Both the position numbers and the translations under genes were made by a program. Shown piece by piece: positions 12,001 through 22,774 of a stretch of DNA of 64,000 bases; positions within the stretch are counted from its first letter, which is position 1, and each line of letters starts with the position of its first letter. The notes beneath the pieces are model-generated. The model was not told the origin of the DNA. It searched no databases and saw nothing but the letters and a program-made list of their open reading frames with translations. Origin of the DNA: Primulina eburnea (taxonomy: Eukaryota; Streptophyta; Magnoliopsida; Lamiales; Gesneriaceae); assembly GCF_022965805.1 (NCBI RefSeq), contig NC_133108.1:24333545-24397544 (forward strand). The letters are read 5' to 3'.

Positions 12001-12518
12001 GACGACCCTTAGAATTCCAGAAAGGTGACAGAGTGTTTTTGAAAATATCTCCCTTTAGAGGCACTGTTCGATTCGGCATGCGAGGGAAGTTATCTCCTCG
12101 ATATGTTGGTCCATACGAGATTCTGGATCGAGTTGGTGATCTTGCGTATCGATTAGCATTGCCACCAGCTTTATCTGCTATTCATGATGTGTTTCATGTT
12201 TCTATGTTGAGGAAATATGAACCAGATCCATCACATGTACTTGCACCTGATGAGGTTGAACTGGATCCTTCTCTTTCCTATGTTGAACAACCTGTTCGCA
12301 TCATGGATCGAAAGGAAAAGATATTGAGAAATAAATCGATTCCTCTTGTACGAGTGCAATGGACACGACATGGTGTTGAAGAATCGACGTGGGAATTGGA
12401 GAGCAAGATGCGAGATTCGTATCCGCATTTGTTTGATTCTACAACATCTATTCCATTGTATTCGATGTATTCTGATCCTTATTCTGACTTTAGCTTTGAT
12501 ATGTACTATAACTGGTGA
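9003..12518 (+). CDS. pol: Element B pol: protease, RT, RNase H, integrase, chromodomain-like tail
   Basis: Open from 9003 to the stop at 12516-12518; the first ATG is 9045 but the protein was probably made as a gag-pol fusion. Counting from that Met: aspartic protease DTG at 35-37 (followed by ES where relatives have AS); RT with [16 protein letters not shown] near 245 and catalytic FIDD at 355-358; RNase H with an Asp at 504 ([10 protein letters not shown]); integrase zinc finger His717, His724, Cys754, Cys757; catalytic Asp787, Asp848 and Glu884, the last two spaced D-x35-E. The tail ends with a chromodomain-like segment near 1060-1115 ([31 protein letters not shown]), thought in chromoviruses to direct integration to marked chromatin. 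All catalytic residues are present, so the enzyme part may still work if expressed. Confidence 0.92.
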   Translation, partial: YRGPGGQSAQVPPQVRVYAMTEGQAREAPGGVIAGICTLCDYPARVLFDTGESHSFISHAFVASHDIECTSLYDILSIATPAGKIILSEKVVHNCVLIYEDNVVFLNLIVLPMHDFDCIVGMDILMTNRATVDCCHGVVRFRPIDGPKWNFYGKGSLAKIPLVSSLEMSRLLASGDEGYLIYAIDISKKESSLSEIPDFPPHREVEFSIDLVPGTAPISKAPYRMAPLELKELKEQLQDLLDKGYIRPSVSPWGAPVLFVRKKDGTMRMCIDYRQLNRATVKNKYPLPRIDDLFDQLQGTSVYSKIDLRSGYHQVRVRDEDVPKTTFRTRYGHYEFLVMPFGLTNAPAIFMDLMNRVFRDYLDRFVIVFIDDILVYSKSKKEHAEHLRLVLQTLRTSHLYAKLSKCEFWMDKVVFLGHVISRHGISVDLAKVEAVLNWPRPTNVPEIRSFMGLAGYYRRFIEGFSKIAEPITQLTQKNQRFIWSDECEASFLELKTRLTTAPVLTIPSGTGGFVVSTDASGKGLGCVLMQHGKVVAYASRQLKSHETHYPVHDLELAAIVFALKIWRHYLYGEKFVIYSDHKSLKYLFSQSDLNMRQHRWMDLLKDFDCEIQYHPGSVNVTADALSRKVHESVLASVCVAKVHEDICTSGWTFHSNWNSVTVSALRIEPSLISKIRKAQRSDAQIQKSKELVSAGHQFGFQISSDGSLRLNGRLVVSDDSDLKLALLREAHCSKYSIHPGGRKMYLTLRPQFWWKRMKKDIAEFISKCLVCKQVKAERMKPGGLLHSLEIPKWNWEHIAMDFVTHLPRSPKGCDAIWVIIDRLSKSAHFIPYERTYSYKRMSRLYIENVVRLHGVPVSIVSDRDPRFASKFWGSFQEAMGTRLAMSTAYHPQTDGQTERTIQTLEDMLRAVVMDFRMGWQDALPLVEFSYNNSFQKSIGMAPFEALYGRRCRSPLFWDEIGEKQLTGPEMIQEMNDKVQLIRQRMKAAQDRQRSYANKRRRPLEFQKGDRVFLKISPFRGTVRFGMRGKLSPRYVGPYEILDRVGDLAYRLALPPALSAIHDVFHVSMLRKYEPDPSHVLAPDEVELDPSLSYVEQPVRIMDRKEKILRNKSIPLVRVQWTRHGVEESTWELESKMRDSYPHLFDSTTSIPLYSMYSDPYSDFSFDMYYNW

Positions 12519-12560
12519 CATGTATATGTTTGCCAATGTTATGTATATACTGATGTTTGA

Positions 12561-12578
12561 GATTTCGAGGACGAAATC
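12561..12578 (+). promoter_or_regulatory. Conserved hairpin before the polypurine tract, element B
   Basis: GATTTCGAGGACGAAATC is a perfect 7-bp inverted repeat with an AGGA loop, 43 bases after the pol stop and just before the polypurine tract. Counterparts are at 16185 (A), 19728 (O), 37931 (D, minus), 50725 (E) and 35158 (C, minus). Confidence 0.75.
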
Positions 12579-12582
12579 TTTT

Positions 12583-12596
12583 AAGAGGGGGAGAAA
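12583..12596 (+). promoter_or_regulatory. Polypurine tract of element B
   Basis: AAGAGGGGGAGAAA directly before the TG of the 3' LTR; it primes plus-strand DNA synthesis. Confidence 0.9.
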
Positions 12597-14401
12597 TGTA
12601 AGGACCGTGTATCGTATTATCGTAAATCTCATATGATTATCGATAATTAATGAACTTGTCATGTGATTATACATTTGATGTATATTATGACAATGAAATT
12701 GGAAAATGAATATTGAATATGAATTGATGTTGTACGAATTGATTTGAGAGGCCGGACGCCAATTTAGTACAAACTTAAAATTTGTACAGAACATGTGGCG
12801 CCCGGGCGGTAGAAAATGACCGCCCGAGCGCCAGGGAATGAAAACTTGATATTCGGGCAGAACACCTCGCGCCCGAGCGGTAATTTTTGACCGCTCGAGC
12901 GCGGTGTAAGTTGAAACCGGGGGCAGAATGTCTCGCGCTCGGGCGCGAGAATTCTACCGCCCGAGCGCGAGAGCGGTGGAAGGATAAGAACTCTTTTTCT
13001 GTTCGTTTTCTTCACTTGCAACATAATAATTTCGAGAGAGAGAAAGAGAAATTGATTTTCTATCGTCCGATTTGACTTCGAAACGCTGTCTAAACGCGAA
13101 ACAAATTATATATTTGTTATCTGCGCGTTGAGGGCTTCTGACTGAGGTAATTTTCTTCCAGTTCCATCAGCTTTAAATATCAAGGTGCTGGAATATTATG
13201 TATTTGAAGTTGAATTTCTGATATGTAGTAGAATATCCGACAATAAACTTATATTCGAAGTCGGAATTGAATTATGATATGATTTGGATTTGATATGAAT
13301 TTTTGAAGTTTCAAATGATATTTGAAACTCATATTAATGGTTTTGGAGTATGTTATTGATTGGAATGAGTATGTTATTGATGTAGATAAAGTGTAATATC
13401 AATATCTTCAGGCTACATCAACTGGAAACGAAGAATTAAGGTATGTTGCGACCGGGTAACATACGACAGGTATCTGTATTATATGATATATGATTGGATT
13501 GATTTGATTGGATTGGATTGGAATACGTGTCTATGTGCCTATTTGATGATTTGATGTGGCATACATGACATTGAGATTGGAGTATCGAGGTATAAAATAA
13601 ATATTTTGTTAACACACATCATTTTATGCATACATCGATACATGACATGCACGTTGAGCTATGATCCTTGGATACCCTCATATGATTTGATTGGATTCCG
13701 GGGTTTGTGAACACAATCGCTATGCCGGTATTATATGACCCGTAAAGCATAGACAATTGTGGCCCCATATGATTGGATATGAGATGTGGGATTGACGACG
13801 CTTCGTCGACGTTGTCATATGTGTATTCCCATATCGGCCGGTGTGCCAGCTCGAGCATTGATTTGATTTGATAGCGATTCGATTGATTCTGACATGTGCT
13901 CAGTGGATGGGCATTTGACCTGATACCTCCACGACATACATGCATTGCATACCATATATCATTGTTTAGATATCTGTGGTATATATGATTGGTTGTTCCA
14001 TACGGAGCTTTGCTCACCCCCAAGGGGGGCTGTTGTTGTCTTTGTGTGTGGACAATGGCAGGTACTCCAGGATATCAGGAGACCGGAGAGGGTACTTCTG
14101 GTGGGAGCCACAGCTTGGGATGAGGTTTATGTTTATGTCTTGTTCCCAGTATATATATATATATATATATGTATCTATATACCGGGGCATGTCCCGAGGA
14201 TATGATATGTTTGTATGTGATTGGTTTTGATTTCGTGTGGGCGTGTTTATGATTTGAATTTAGATACTATTTTTAGTATTTAAATATCAGAAGAGATATT
14301 TTAGGCTCATTGTAAAGAAATTTTAAACTCGTTTTCCGCTGTGATTACTCAACCCTAATCAAATTGTGTTGTAATAACGATTAGGAGCTAAGGGCCCCAC
14401 A
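12597..14401 (+). repeat. Element B 3' LTR
   Basis: Near-identical to 5977-7831 apart from about 8 substitutions and a much shorter AT tract (14150-14170). Palindrome cassette at 12797-12973. Confidence 0.96.
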
Positions 14402-14406
14402 TTTAT
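14402..14406. repeat. Target site duplication of element B, right copy (TTTAT)
   Basis: Matches 5972-5976; the RNase H frame of A resumes directly after it. Confidence 0.95.
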
Positions 14407-16128
14407 GGTGAAAATTTTGAGATATATTCTGATCCTAAGAGTTTGAAATATCTATTTTCACAATCTGAGTTGAATATGAGGCAACGAAGATGGCTTGATT
14501 TGCTTAAAGATTTTGATTGTGAAATCAAATACTATCCAGGAAAGTCTAATGCAGCAGCTGATGCACTGAGTCGAAAGGTATGTTCTTTATCCTTATCGAC
14601 GATTGGTGTTTCAAATTTGATAGAAGAGTGTTGTTTGTCTGGATTAACATTTGAAACAGATTACAAACCGTTGAGACTTTCTACGGTGCAAGTAGAACCA
14701 GAACTGATTATGAAGATTAAAGCGGCTCAGAAAGTTGATCAGAATATACATAAATCAGTATCGATGGTTAGAACAGGACATCTATCAGAATATCAGGTAC
14801 GTGATAATGTCTTGTATGTGAATAATCGTCTGGTTGTGCCGAATTTTTCAGATTTGAGACGACAGATATTGTCAGAAGCGCACAACAGTCGATTCAGTAT
14901 TCATCCTGGTGGCAGAAAGATGTATAATGATTTGAAAGGACAGTTCTGGTGGAAACAAATGAAGACTGATATCGTCGAATTTGTTTCCAAATGTCTGAAT
15001 TGCCAGCAGGTGAAGGCAGAAAGAAAGAAACCAGGAGGATTATTACAGAGTTTGTCCATTCCTGAATGGAAATGGGATCACATTTCCATGGATTTTGTGA
15101 CACAGTTGCCACGTTCCTCCAAAGGTTGTGATGCAATTTGGGTCGTGATTGACAGATTGACCAAATCTCCATGTTTTATTCCATACAAGATGACGTACAG
15201 ATTCGACCAGATGGCAGAGATCTATGTCAGAAAAGTGGTCAGATTGCATGGAGTGCCGAAATCGATTGTATCAGATCGTGATCCTCGATTTACTTCACAC
15301 TTCTGGCAAAGTTTGCAGCAAGTTCTCGGTACGAAGTTACATCTGAGTACCGCATATCATCCACAGACCGACGGACAGTCAGAGCGGACTATCCAGACAC
15401 TGGAGGATATGCTGAGAGCAGTAGTGCTTGATTTTGGCACTAATTGGCAAGATGCATTGCCTCTTTGTGAATTTTCGTACAACAACAGCTATCAGACGAG
15501 TATTGAGATGGCACCATTTGAAGCGTTGTACGGAAAGAAGTGCAGATCCCCTCTTTATTGGGATGATATCTCTGAAGTTCCTGAGATTGGACCTGACATT
15601 ATCAGAGATATGACAGAAAAAGTGAAACTAATTCGAAAGAAAATGAAGGCAGCACAAGACAGACAGGCCAAATATGCCAATGTTCGACGTAGACCGTTGG
15701 TATTTGAGGCAGGAGACCGAGTTTTCTTAAAGATTTCACCTTTCAAAGGAGTTGTCAGATTTGGCAAGAAAGGGAAACTGTCTCCACGATACATCGAGCC
15801 TTATGAGATTCTCGAGAAGATAGTAGATCGTGCCTATCGACTCGCTTTACCGCCTTCATTATCTGGAATACATGATGTCTTTCATGTATCGTTATTAAGG
15901 AAATACCTTCCTGATGCTTCACATGCTATACAACCAGACGAGGCCGAGCTTGATGAATCTCTGAGCTATGTTGAAAAACCGATTCAGATTATTGATCGCA
16001 AAGAAAAACAGCTCAGAACGAAAATGATTCCACTTGTGAAAGTGCAATGGACTCGTCATGGTGTAGAAGAAGCAACCTGGGAAACAGAATCAGATATGAG
16101 ACAAGAGTTCCCAGAGTTATTTCGATGA
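14407..16128 (+). pseudogene. pol: Element A RNase H end, integrase and chromodomain-like tail
   Basis: This is the 3' part of A's pol, separated from the rest by B. It is open for 561 codons from Met 14443 to the stop at 16126-16128. It begins with the RNase H connection ([23 protein letters not shown]). The integrase zinc finger is SEAHNSRFSIHPG...CLNCQQVK. Counted from Met 14443, the catalytic triad is Asp217, Asp278 and Glu314, spaced D-x35-E and intact. The tail ([46 protein letters not shown]) is chromodomain-like. This half has no internal stop; the lesions of A lie upstream. It has no start of its own, so it is a remnant rather than a gene. Confidence 0.92.
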
Positions 16129-16184
16129 TGTAAATTTCTAATACAGTTTGTATATACTCCTTATTGATTTAATTGAATGCCTAA

Positions 16185-16202
16185 GATTTCGAGGACGAAA
16201 TC
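16185..16202 (+). promoter_or_regulatory. Conserved hairpin before the polypurine tract, element A
   Basis: GATTTCGAGGACGAAATC, identical to that of B although the two elements share little nearby non-coding sequence. It lies 57 bases after the stop of pol and eight before the purine run. Confidence 0.75.
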
Positions 16203-16209
16203 GTATCTT

Positions 16210-16222
16210 AGGGGGGGAGAAA
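16210..16222 (+). promoter_or_regulatory. Polypurine tract of element A
   Basis: AGGGGGGGAGAAA directly before the 3' LTR. Confidence 0.9.
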
Positions 16223-17940
16223 TGTAATGCCCTAGATCTTATAACATGTTAATCAAAGATTTTTGAAGTTAAATTGATATAATTATAGATGGGCTATTAC
16301 GAGACAAGATTGGCCAAACATATAAATTTCACAACTTTTGGGACAGAACTGTTGGCGCCCGAGCGGTAGAAAATGACCGCCCGAGCGCCAATGTTCAATA
16401 GGATTTGGTTGCGGGCAGAAGCGTTGGCGCCCGGGCGGTAGTTTTTGACCGCTCGAGCGCCAAGGGTGCATTCGGAAAGGCTTGGACAGAGGATGCCGCG
16501 CTCGAGCTGTAGTTTAGCACCGCTCGAGCGCCGACTGAAAATTAAGAGAAACGAGCCACGTTTCCTATACATGCAAGTTGGATATATATATATATGTATA
16601 TCACTTGCAATTCCTCAGAAAATCGAGGAAAGAAGTCGAGAAAAGGTCAGAATAATTGTGTGAAAAATCCTTACGCCTTTCGTGAAAGATCCGTCCGTTA
16701 GATTTTAAATCCGACTTCGGTACTGTGTTCCTATCAACGTAGGCTACTACAGGACGTAAGTTTTATTACGTTTTGACATGTCTTGAAATTATGATACTGT
16801 CAGAATTGAATGGAATTCATATATGATGTTTTTGACATGTTAGACAGCGTAGAATCGAAGTCAGATTAAGAAACAAACTGAATATGGAATTGTTTTGAAT
16901 TTCAGAATGAGATTGACTGGAATTGATATCAGATTTGTATGGTGGTTGATTGTAAATTATTGGAATTGGTATAGACTGATATAGTATTACCAGTATCGCA
17001 AGATTGTACTGTTGTACTATCATAATTTGATAAAACAGAGATGTTGTGATTTGATAGAATATTGATACAGAATATTGATATTATCATTGCCAGATTGAAC
17101 AGTGACAGACTTTGAATCAAGACTTTGATTGTATCAGATCGACAGCAAGAAAGGTATAAATAAATGTTGATTCGGGATTGCACAACTCGAATTAGGTTTG
17201 ACTTGAGTTTCCCTAAATCATATACTTTATTTTATTGCATTGATATTTGCAGATTATCAGATTTATATGTGCATGTATTGACTTAGAACAGAGTCAGAGT
17301 CCGAGTCTAGGGCAGATTAGCCTAGCTAGGGCAGAACCGCCGAGTCTTTCTCAGAACCGATAAGACTCTAGACTTACGGTGTATCGAAGAGCCTTAGATG
17401 TAGATCGACGTCTATCTCAGACACTCGATACAGCATACCAAAGTCTAAATTAGATCGGGATCCCTAGATTTGAGATAAGATAAGATTAGATCACGAGTCA
17501 TTGATTCATGTAGTCAGACTAGATGCATGTTTTGATGTTTGTTTATGCTTTTATATATTTTTTATATTATTGCATTTAATACATTGTTTATACTGGGATA
17601 ATTATATCTCACCGGAGTTATCCGGCTGTTGTCTTGTTTGTATGTGTGCATGGCAACAGGTGGGACAGGTTCAGGGTCACAGAGGTGAAGACAGATCGAG
17701 ATTAGAGTGGTGCTACCGGACTTGGATTAGAACTAGGGTTTGAACACTTGATAGTAGTTGTTGAACCTGAGTATGTATGATTGTATATTTTATCAGATTT
17801 ATACTTTTATACTGATATGTATAGGAGTTTGATTCCATTACCTTCCGCATTTTAAAAAAAAATTTAGACCCTGATTATTATAATTGATTAATTAGTCCCA
17901 ATCACGATTAAAGAAGATGATTAGCGTCCGGGTCCCCACA
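16223..17940 (+). repeat. Element A 3' LTR
   Basis: 1718 bp, about 2 percent different from 1244-2960. Palindrome cassette at 16354-16532, TATA-like run near 16583-16598. It ends GTCCCCACA and is followed by the GCTTG duplication at 17941-17945. Confidence 0.95.
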
Positions 17941-17945
17941 GCTTG

Positions 17946-19727
17946 AGTATGGTTATTGTTCTAAAACAGTATTTGAGACAGCTTATATTGTTTGGGGGCA
18001 TATTATATTTGCAGATGATATATAGCAGTTGATCTGAGCGACATGAAGATATGATTGATTAGTCAGAATTGACAGTATTGCCAGAATTGCAGTTTTATGA
18101 CTTTACTGAACTCACTAGATCAGTATAGATTATTGATATTTCGAATCTGATTTGATAGTACTGTTATTCTGAGTCAGTGTTTGATACAGATTTTTGTGAA
18201 CCGTTGAGATTGTATACCGTTCAAACCGAATCAGAGTTGAATTCGAGAATTACAGCAGTCCAGAAATTTGATCAGAATGTTCAGAACTCGATTTCGATAA
18301 TCAGAGCGTAGTATCGAGCAGAGTAGCAGATATGTGACCTTTATTATATGAGAATGATTATCTTGTGAGGTCAAATGTTTCAGATTTGCACAACAGAATT
18401 TGATATCGATAGTCTGAACAGAGTATCAATCAGAATACCAGGTAGGTATTATTTCTTTTTATTTTACATGATTAACTGACTTGTTTGTACCGAATATTTT
18501 GAATCTGAAATGACAAATAGGGTCAGAAAAGCACAATAGTAGATTTAGTATGATTCTGATAACAGAAAGGGTATGTTAATTCGAACAGACAGTTTTGATA
18601 TAGACATACTAAATCAGTCGTGGCAGAATTTGTACTGAAATGTTGGCAGGAATTGTACGGAAATATCTGAATTGCCAATAAATGAAGACAGAAAGATATA
18701 AATCAGAAGATTTATTACATAATTTGTATATTTCTGACTAGACATGGGGAGTATATTTCGATGAATTTCGTAATGAGACCACTGCAATACTTTCCAGATT
18801 GTGATATAATATGATTGTGATTGACAGATTGTTCAATCTATATTTATTAGTTGTACAAGATGACAAAGATCGATGTCAAAGAAATGGTCAGATTGACCAT
18901 AATGTTGAAATAGATTATATCAGATTGCGAATTTTAATTGAGTTTGTACTTGTGGCAGAATATACCATGAGCTCTCTCATATATTATCCACCGACTGACA
19001 GATAGCCAGAGCGTATTATCTAGAGATTAGAAGATATTGATGGAGTTGTAGTGCTGGATGCTAGCACTAGTTGACATGATATAGTGTCATTGTATGAATT
19101 ATTGTATAATGATAGCTATCAAATGAGTATTGAGATAGCTACGAATGAGACATTGTACAGTGAGTACTATAGATTTCCTTTGAATGGAAATGATATTACG
19201 GTGATATCTGAAATTGAATTTAATAAAAGCAGAAATCTGATAATGAAAATGAAGCTGATTTAGAAAAGCATGAAAATAGCTCAGAATAGACAAATGAAAT
19301 ATGTCAACATCAGATGATGACTGTTGATAATTGAAGCCAAATATCGAGTATATCCTTGACCGGGATAAACAGATTTGATAACCGCTAATAGTATTGATTT
19401 GTTATGAGCTATGGATCGGTATATACGTATGTTGTATAGCCAGTATTGTGGGATTGATTCTGTTAGAGTTATTTTAAGGGGTATTACGATATTATACTTC
19501 TTGAATTCTTATTCTAGATTGGAATCAGAAATTCGTAAAAGAAAGATATTTCAGAATGAAGATTATTCTGTTATTGAAAACACAGTAAGATTTTCAGAAT
19601 AAAAAAGAGACTACTTGAAAGATAGAGTCTAATATAAGATTGAGATTTCAGAATGGGTTCATTGAGATGAGTTTCTGATTTAAACTCTATATACATTTCT
19701 TCTGATAGATCTGAATTGATTACTTAC
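17946..19727 (+). pseudogene. Element O: decayed RT end, RNase H and integrase
   Basis: This continues the old element interrupted by A at GCTTG. Although no long frame survives, DNA-level likeness to the pol of A and D is clear: the post-RT segment near 17950-18010 (TGGGGGCATATTATATTTG against the GLGHIISG codons), the segment between RNase H and integrase near 18200-18330, and the integrase core start near 18740-18840. Decay is much stronger than in A, with dense stops and a strong bias to T/A at former C/G positions. O must therefore have been old when A entered it. Confidence 0.82.
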
Positions 19728-19745
19728 GAGTTCGAGGAAGAACTC
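19728..19745 (+). promoter_or_regulatory. Conserved hairpin before the polypurine tract, element O (with compensating change)
   Basis: GAGTTCGAGGAAGAACTC. The third pair of the stem is G-C where A and B have T-A, so both arms changed together. The seventh pair, next to the loop, is lost. The six outer pairs remain. Confidence 0.7.
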
Positions 19746-19750
19746 AGATC

Positions 19751-19765
19751 TAAGAGGGGGAGAAA
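19751..19765 (+). promoter_or_regulatory. Polypurine tract of element O
   Basis: TAAGAGGGGGAGAAA directly before the LTR start. Confidence 0.88.
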
Positions 19766-21792
19766 TGTAAGGCCCGAGATTTTATTACTGTAATCTAAGA
19801 TTAATCTGAAATGATTTATTTATTAATTGGGATGATTATAGACGGAACGGATTAGACCGGGAGAGCCGAAAGAAGAATTGACAAATGTGTGAGGAATAGT
19901 CCTCGCACATATGCACGACCCTGCGGGCGCATATGCGCGAGGTAGGCAGAACCTTTCGCGCACATGCGCTGCTGGAGGCGCGCATATGCGCAAGTAAGAG
20001 TGTGCGAGACAGAACATCTCGCGCATATGCGCGAGAAACGTCGCGCATATGCGCGAAAAGATAATTGCGGAAGGTGCCAGGAAGAACCTCCGGTGCATAT
20101 GCGCGCGGCATGCAAATTGCCAAATTGACACTTGGTCTCAACCGTACATGTGATGTATATATATAATATGTATGTATGTATATATATATATATATATACA
20201 TACATATTATCTTGAGGCAATTCAGAAGAAGGAACGGAGAAAAGATCAGAATTCTTTCGAAGAGTGCAAGTAAGATTTATGCAAGGTTCGTTCGTCCGAA
20301 TTTGAATCCGACTTCAGTACTGTTTTCCTATCGACGCAGGCTACAACTGGACGTAAGTTTTGTTACGTTTAGACATGATTTGAATTTATGATATTTTCAG
20401 AATTGAATATGAATCAGATATGGTGTTTCTACTACAGTAGACATTGTATGATTGAAGTCAGATTAAAGAATAGACTGGTTATACAATTGTTATGATTTTC
20501 AGAGTTAAATTGATTGAGATTTGATATCAGAGTTGTGTTGTTACTGATTTTACGTGTACCGATATTGAGATTATGAATTGTACTGATACTGATTATGAAT
20601 TCTGGTAGTATCTCTGTGGTGTTGAGATTGACGGGTTTATCGAAACTGTATTGTTATGCCGTCGAAAAATCAGTTGATTTAGATTGATCAGATTCAGTAA
20701 TGATCTCGATTGTATCGTGATATCGTTGATATAAATTAGATTGTACCTTGTTCAGATATGGATCAGATTATATACTGATTTGAGTATTGATCAGAACATG
20801 TTTTGAATCGAATTATATACTGATATTGTATTTATGCGATTGTCATTGCCAGACTGGGTATGGACCGATTGGAATACAAGACTTCGTCTTCATCAGACCG
20901 GGAAGACAAAGGTATAATTTATGTTTTGTTTTGGGAAGACACAACTCAAATGAGATTCAATTTGAGTTTCCCAACAAAATCACATACTAGATTTTTGTTT
21001 ATATTTTGTTATGATTATGCTTTGTTTATAGATTTATATTCAAGCATTTGAGATAAGAAAGTCATTTGGTTGATTCGCTAAATTACTAGACGTTCGCTGG
21101 TATCGACGCTTCGGATCAGAGTCACTCCGATTGTAGACATTCAATACAGACAGGACCGAAGTCTAGGAATAAGACGTACCGTCACTCCGATTGGGAGGGT
21201 AGTTGACAGACAGTGACGTCTTATTCACACCGGGATCCCTAGAGTTAGAGTTGAGTTGAGTCAAGATATGAGTTGAATTGAGTTGCTTGCTTATATTGAT
21301 TAGGTTTCAGAGATTATGGAACCTATTGCTATTGAATGCTTGTATTGATTTGATTTCATAGATTATGGAACCTATTGTTATTGATTTCATGCATAATAGT
21401 ATGCTTTTTGATTTATATTGTGTATATGCATGTCATAATGGGATTTATTCTCACCGGAGTATCCGATTGTTGTCTTGTTTTGTATGTGTGCATGACAACA
21501 GGTAGGACAGGATCGGGGTCAAGAAGATGATGAGAGAAGATGAGTTTAGAGTGGTGATTCTGGACTTATAATAGATTTGGTTTAATACTTGAAACTTAGT
21601 AGTCGAACCGTAGACTAGTTTGAATGAGTGTTGTACATTATTGTACTGTTATACTGAAATGTATATTAGTTCAATTCCATTACGCTCCGCACTTGTATTT
21701 GAAAAGAAAAAAAATTTTAGACCCTGTTGATTTTAATTGATAATTAAATCCCAAAGATGATTGAGAAGATGATTGGCGTCCGGGTCCCCACA
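19766..21792 (+). repeat. Element O 3' LTR
   Basis: 2027 bp, begins TGTAAGGCCC and ends GTCCCCACA. From about 20290 onward it aligns with the LTR of A (AATCCGACTT...ACTG, ACGTAAGTTTTRTTACGTTT, GAAGTCAGATTAA). Its GC-rich cassette (19903-20107) is built of CGCATATGCG palindromes, as in element D. A short duplication (GATTATGGAACCTATTG) lies near 21310-21375. The matching 5' LTR is left of the window. Confidence 0.9.
19903..20107 (+). repeat. CGCATATGCG palindrome cassette in U3 of element O
   Basis: At least seven copies, exact or decayed, of a box centred on CATATG. The best are TCGCGCATATGCGCGA near 20015-20035 and again near 20040-20056, each a perfect 16-base palindrome. The cassette ends about 46 bases before a TATATATATA run (20153 onward), the likely core promoter. 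Confidence 0.87.
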
Positions 21793-22021
21793 AACACCCT
21801 TTATAGAATTAATTACTCCATATAAAGTAAATAATAATTTCATCTCTTTTAAATTTAATTATAAAAAATTAGATTTCGAATTCTTAGAAAAACCTCGTAC
21901 AAAAAATCTCAATTTAATAAAAACATATTCTATATATGAAAATAGTATTAATGCACTAATTCAAGGAAAAAATTTTCAAAATAATATTTCTCTAAAAAGA
22001 ATAAAAACTTATGGGGATTAA
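21793..22021 (+). pseudogene. Endogenous pararetrovirus fragment: C-terminal end of an upstream ORF
   Basis: Just after the O LTR the base composition changes to A-rich coding sequence. An open frame entering from the LTR border runs to TAA at 22019-22021 and encodes about 75 residues rich in Asn, Lys and Ile (PFIELITPYKVNNNFISF at its start). It lies 39 bases upstream of a viroplasmin-type gene, so by caulimovirid gene order it is probably the end of the polymerase-type ORF. I recognise no domain in this short piece. The apparent ATG-less start of the frame lies inside LTR sequence and is not real. Confidence 0.5.
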
Positions 22022-22060
22022 GAAATAATTCTAACAAATTTATTTGATCAATGCAGGAAA

Positions 22061-22774
22061 ATGGCGTCATCAAGCAAAGTTAATTATTCCCAACAGAAAT
22101 CCCCCACAGAATTAATTTCTTTTGGAGATATCAATCTCCCTGTTTATCCTCAAAACTCACAAAAATGTTTCAGGACTTCAAAACATTTTCATCTAGAAAA
22201 ATCCCAAAAAACTTTCTTAAATTCAATATGGAACGTCCAACCAAACGATTCCAATCAAAAAGTCATAGTCATAAACGCCTTGGCCTATTATTTCAATCAA
22301 ATAAATCTTTCTTCCCAATCAGCACATGAAGCTGATTCAGAAACCATATTATATTACATTGTTTACCAAGGGAAGGTGACAGGAGTCTACAACCATTGGA
22401 CCCGAGTGGTTGAAGTTATTAAAAATGAACAAAATTATTTTTATAAAATTTTTAAAACCCTTCCTGAAGCTCTAGAATCAGCCAACCGTTTTATTGGTCC
22501 AAATTACTTTATTGATTATCCATTCCGAAAAGATATAAATACCCAAAAGAGTTATGGTAAACAAATAGCCAATGAAAATAATTTTCCAAAAAAGAGTTTT
22601 TATGAAATTCCTAAAAAAGTTTTAAAAACTGATTTACAATTTTGTAATCATTGTGAGACGATGGTAAAAAATTTTAAAAGACTAAATGATTCAAAATCAT
22701 TAATGTCTGATAAAATAAAGGAATTCACGGAAAAATTACAAAAAACAGAAGCAGCCTTAATGCAAACCTTATAA
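22061..22774 (+). pseudogene. Endogenous pararetrovirus transactivator/viroplasmin-type gene, N-terminal frame
   Basis: The 237-codon frame starts at ATG 22061 (MASSSKVNYSQQ). Residues about 95-145 carry the caulimovirus viroplasmin domain: YYIVYQGKVTGVYNHW, then KIFKTLPEALESANRFIGP. In caulimovirids this RNase H-like fold forms the N-terminal part of the inclusion-body/translation transactivator protein, which lets plant ribosomes reinitiate on the polycistronic viral RNA. A Cys pair (FCNHCETM) and a likely coiled coil follow. The frame stops at 22774, and the rest of the protein continues in another frame overlapping from 22714, so there is a one-base frame change. It is unlike all neighbouring retrotransposons in composition and content. 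Genus not assigned. Confidence 0.75.

Larger units (their letters stand above)
5977..14401 (+). mobile_element. Element B: young, nearly intact Ty3/gypsy chromovirus nested in A
   Basis: 8425 bp with LTRs 5977-7831 (1855 bp) and 12597-14401 (1805 bp), a TTTAT duplication, an iMet-type PBS, one long gag-pol frame and a polypurine tract. The LTR length difference lies mostly in an AT repeat. Outside it I count about 8 substitutions (around 0.45 percent). At a commonly used grass rate of 1.3e-8 per site per year this is on the order of 0.2 million years; the rate is an assumption for this plant. The only coding lesions seen are TGA codons at 8640 and 9000. It is the youngest of the three full-length elements of the left stack. 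Confidence 0.96.
1244..17940 (+). mobile_element. Element A: Ty3/gypsy chromovirus (Tekay-like), carrying nested element B
   Basis: The order is LTR 1244-2960, PBS, gag-protease, RT/RNase H, [element B 5977-14401], rest of RNase H, integrase, chromodomain-like tail, polypurine tract, LTR 16223-17940. Without B the element is about 8.3 kb. The two LTRs (1717 and 1718 bp) differ at roughly 33 positions by eye, about 2 percent. The flanking GCTTG copies show insertion into the pol of element O. The coding region has at least three single-base frameshifts and a protease active-site change, so it is not autonomous. Its gag and pol are closely similar to those of element D. Confidence 0.95.

Noticed and set aside
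19903..20107. CRISPR-like array of short repeats and spacers
   Set aside because: The units are palindromic boxes inside an LTR of a plant retrotransposon, spacers are irregular and repeats are short; no cas genes, wrong kind of genome.
21773..21793. Start of the ORF at the pararetrovirus edge reading MASGSPQ
   Set aside because: These codons are the end of the O LTR and begin with TTG; the true viral part starts after 21792.
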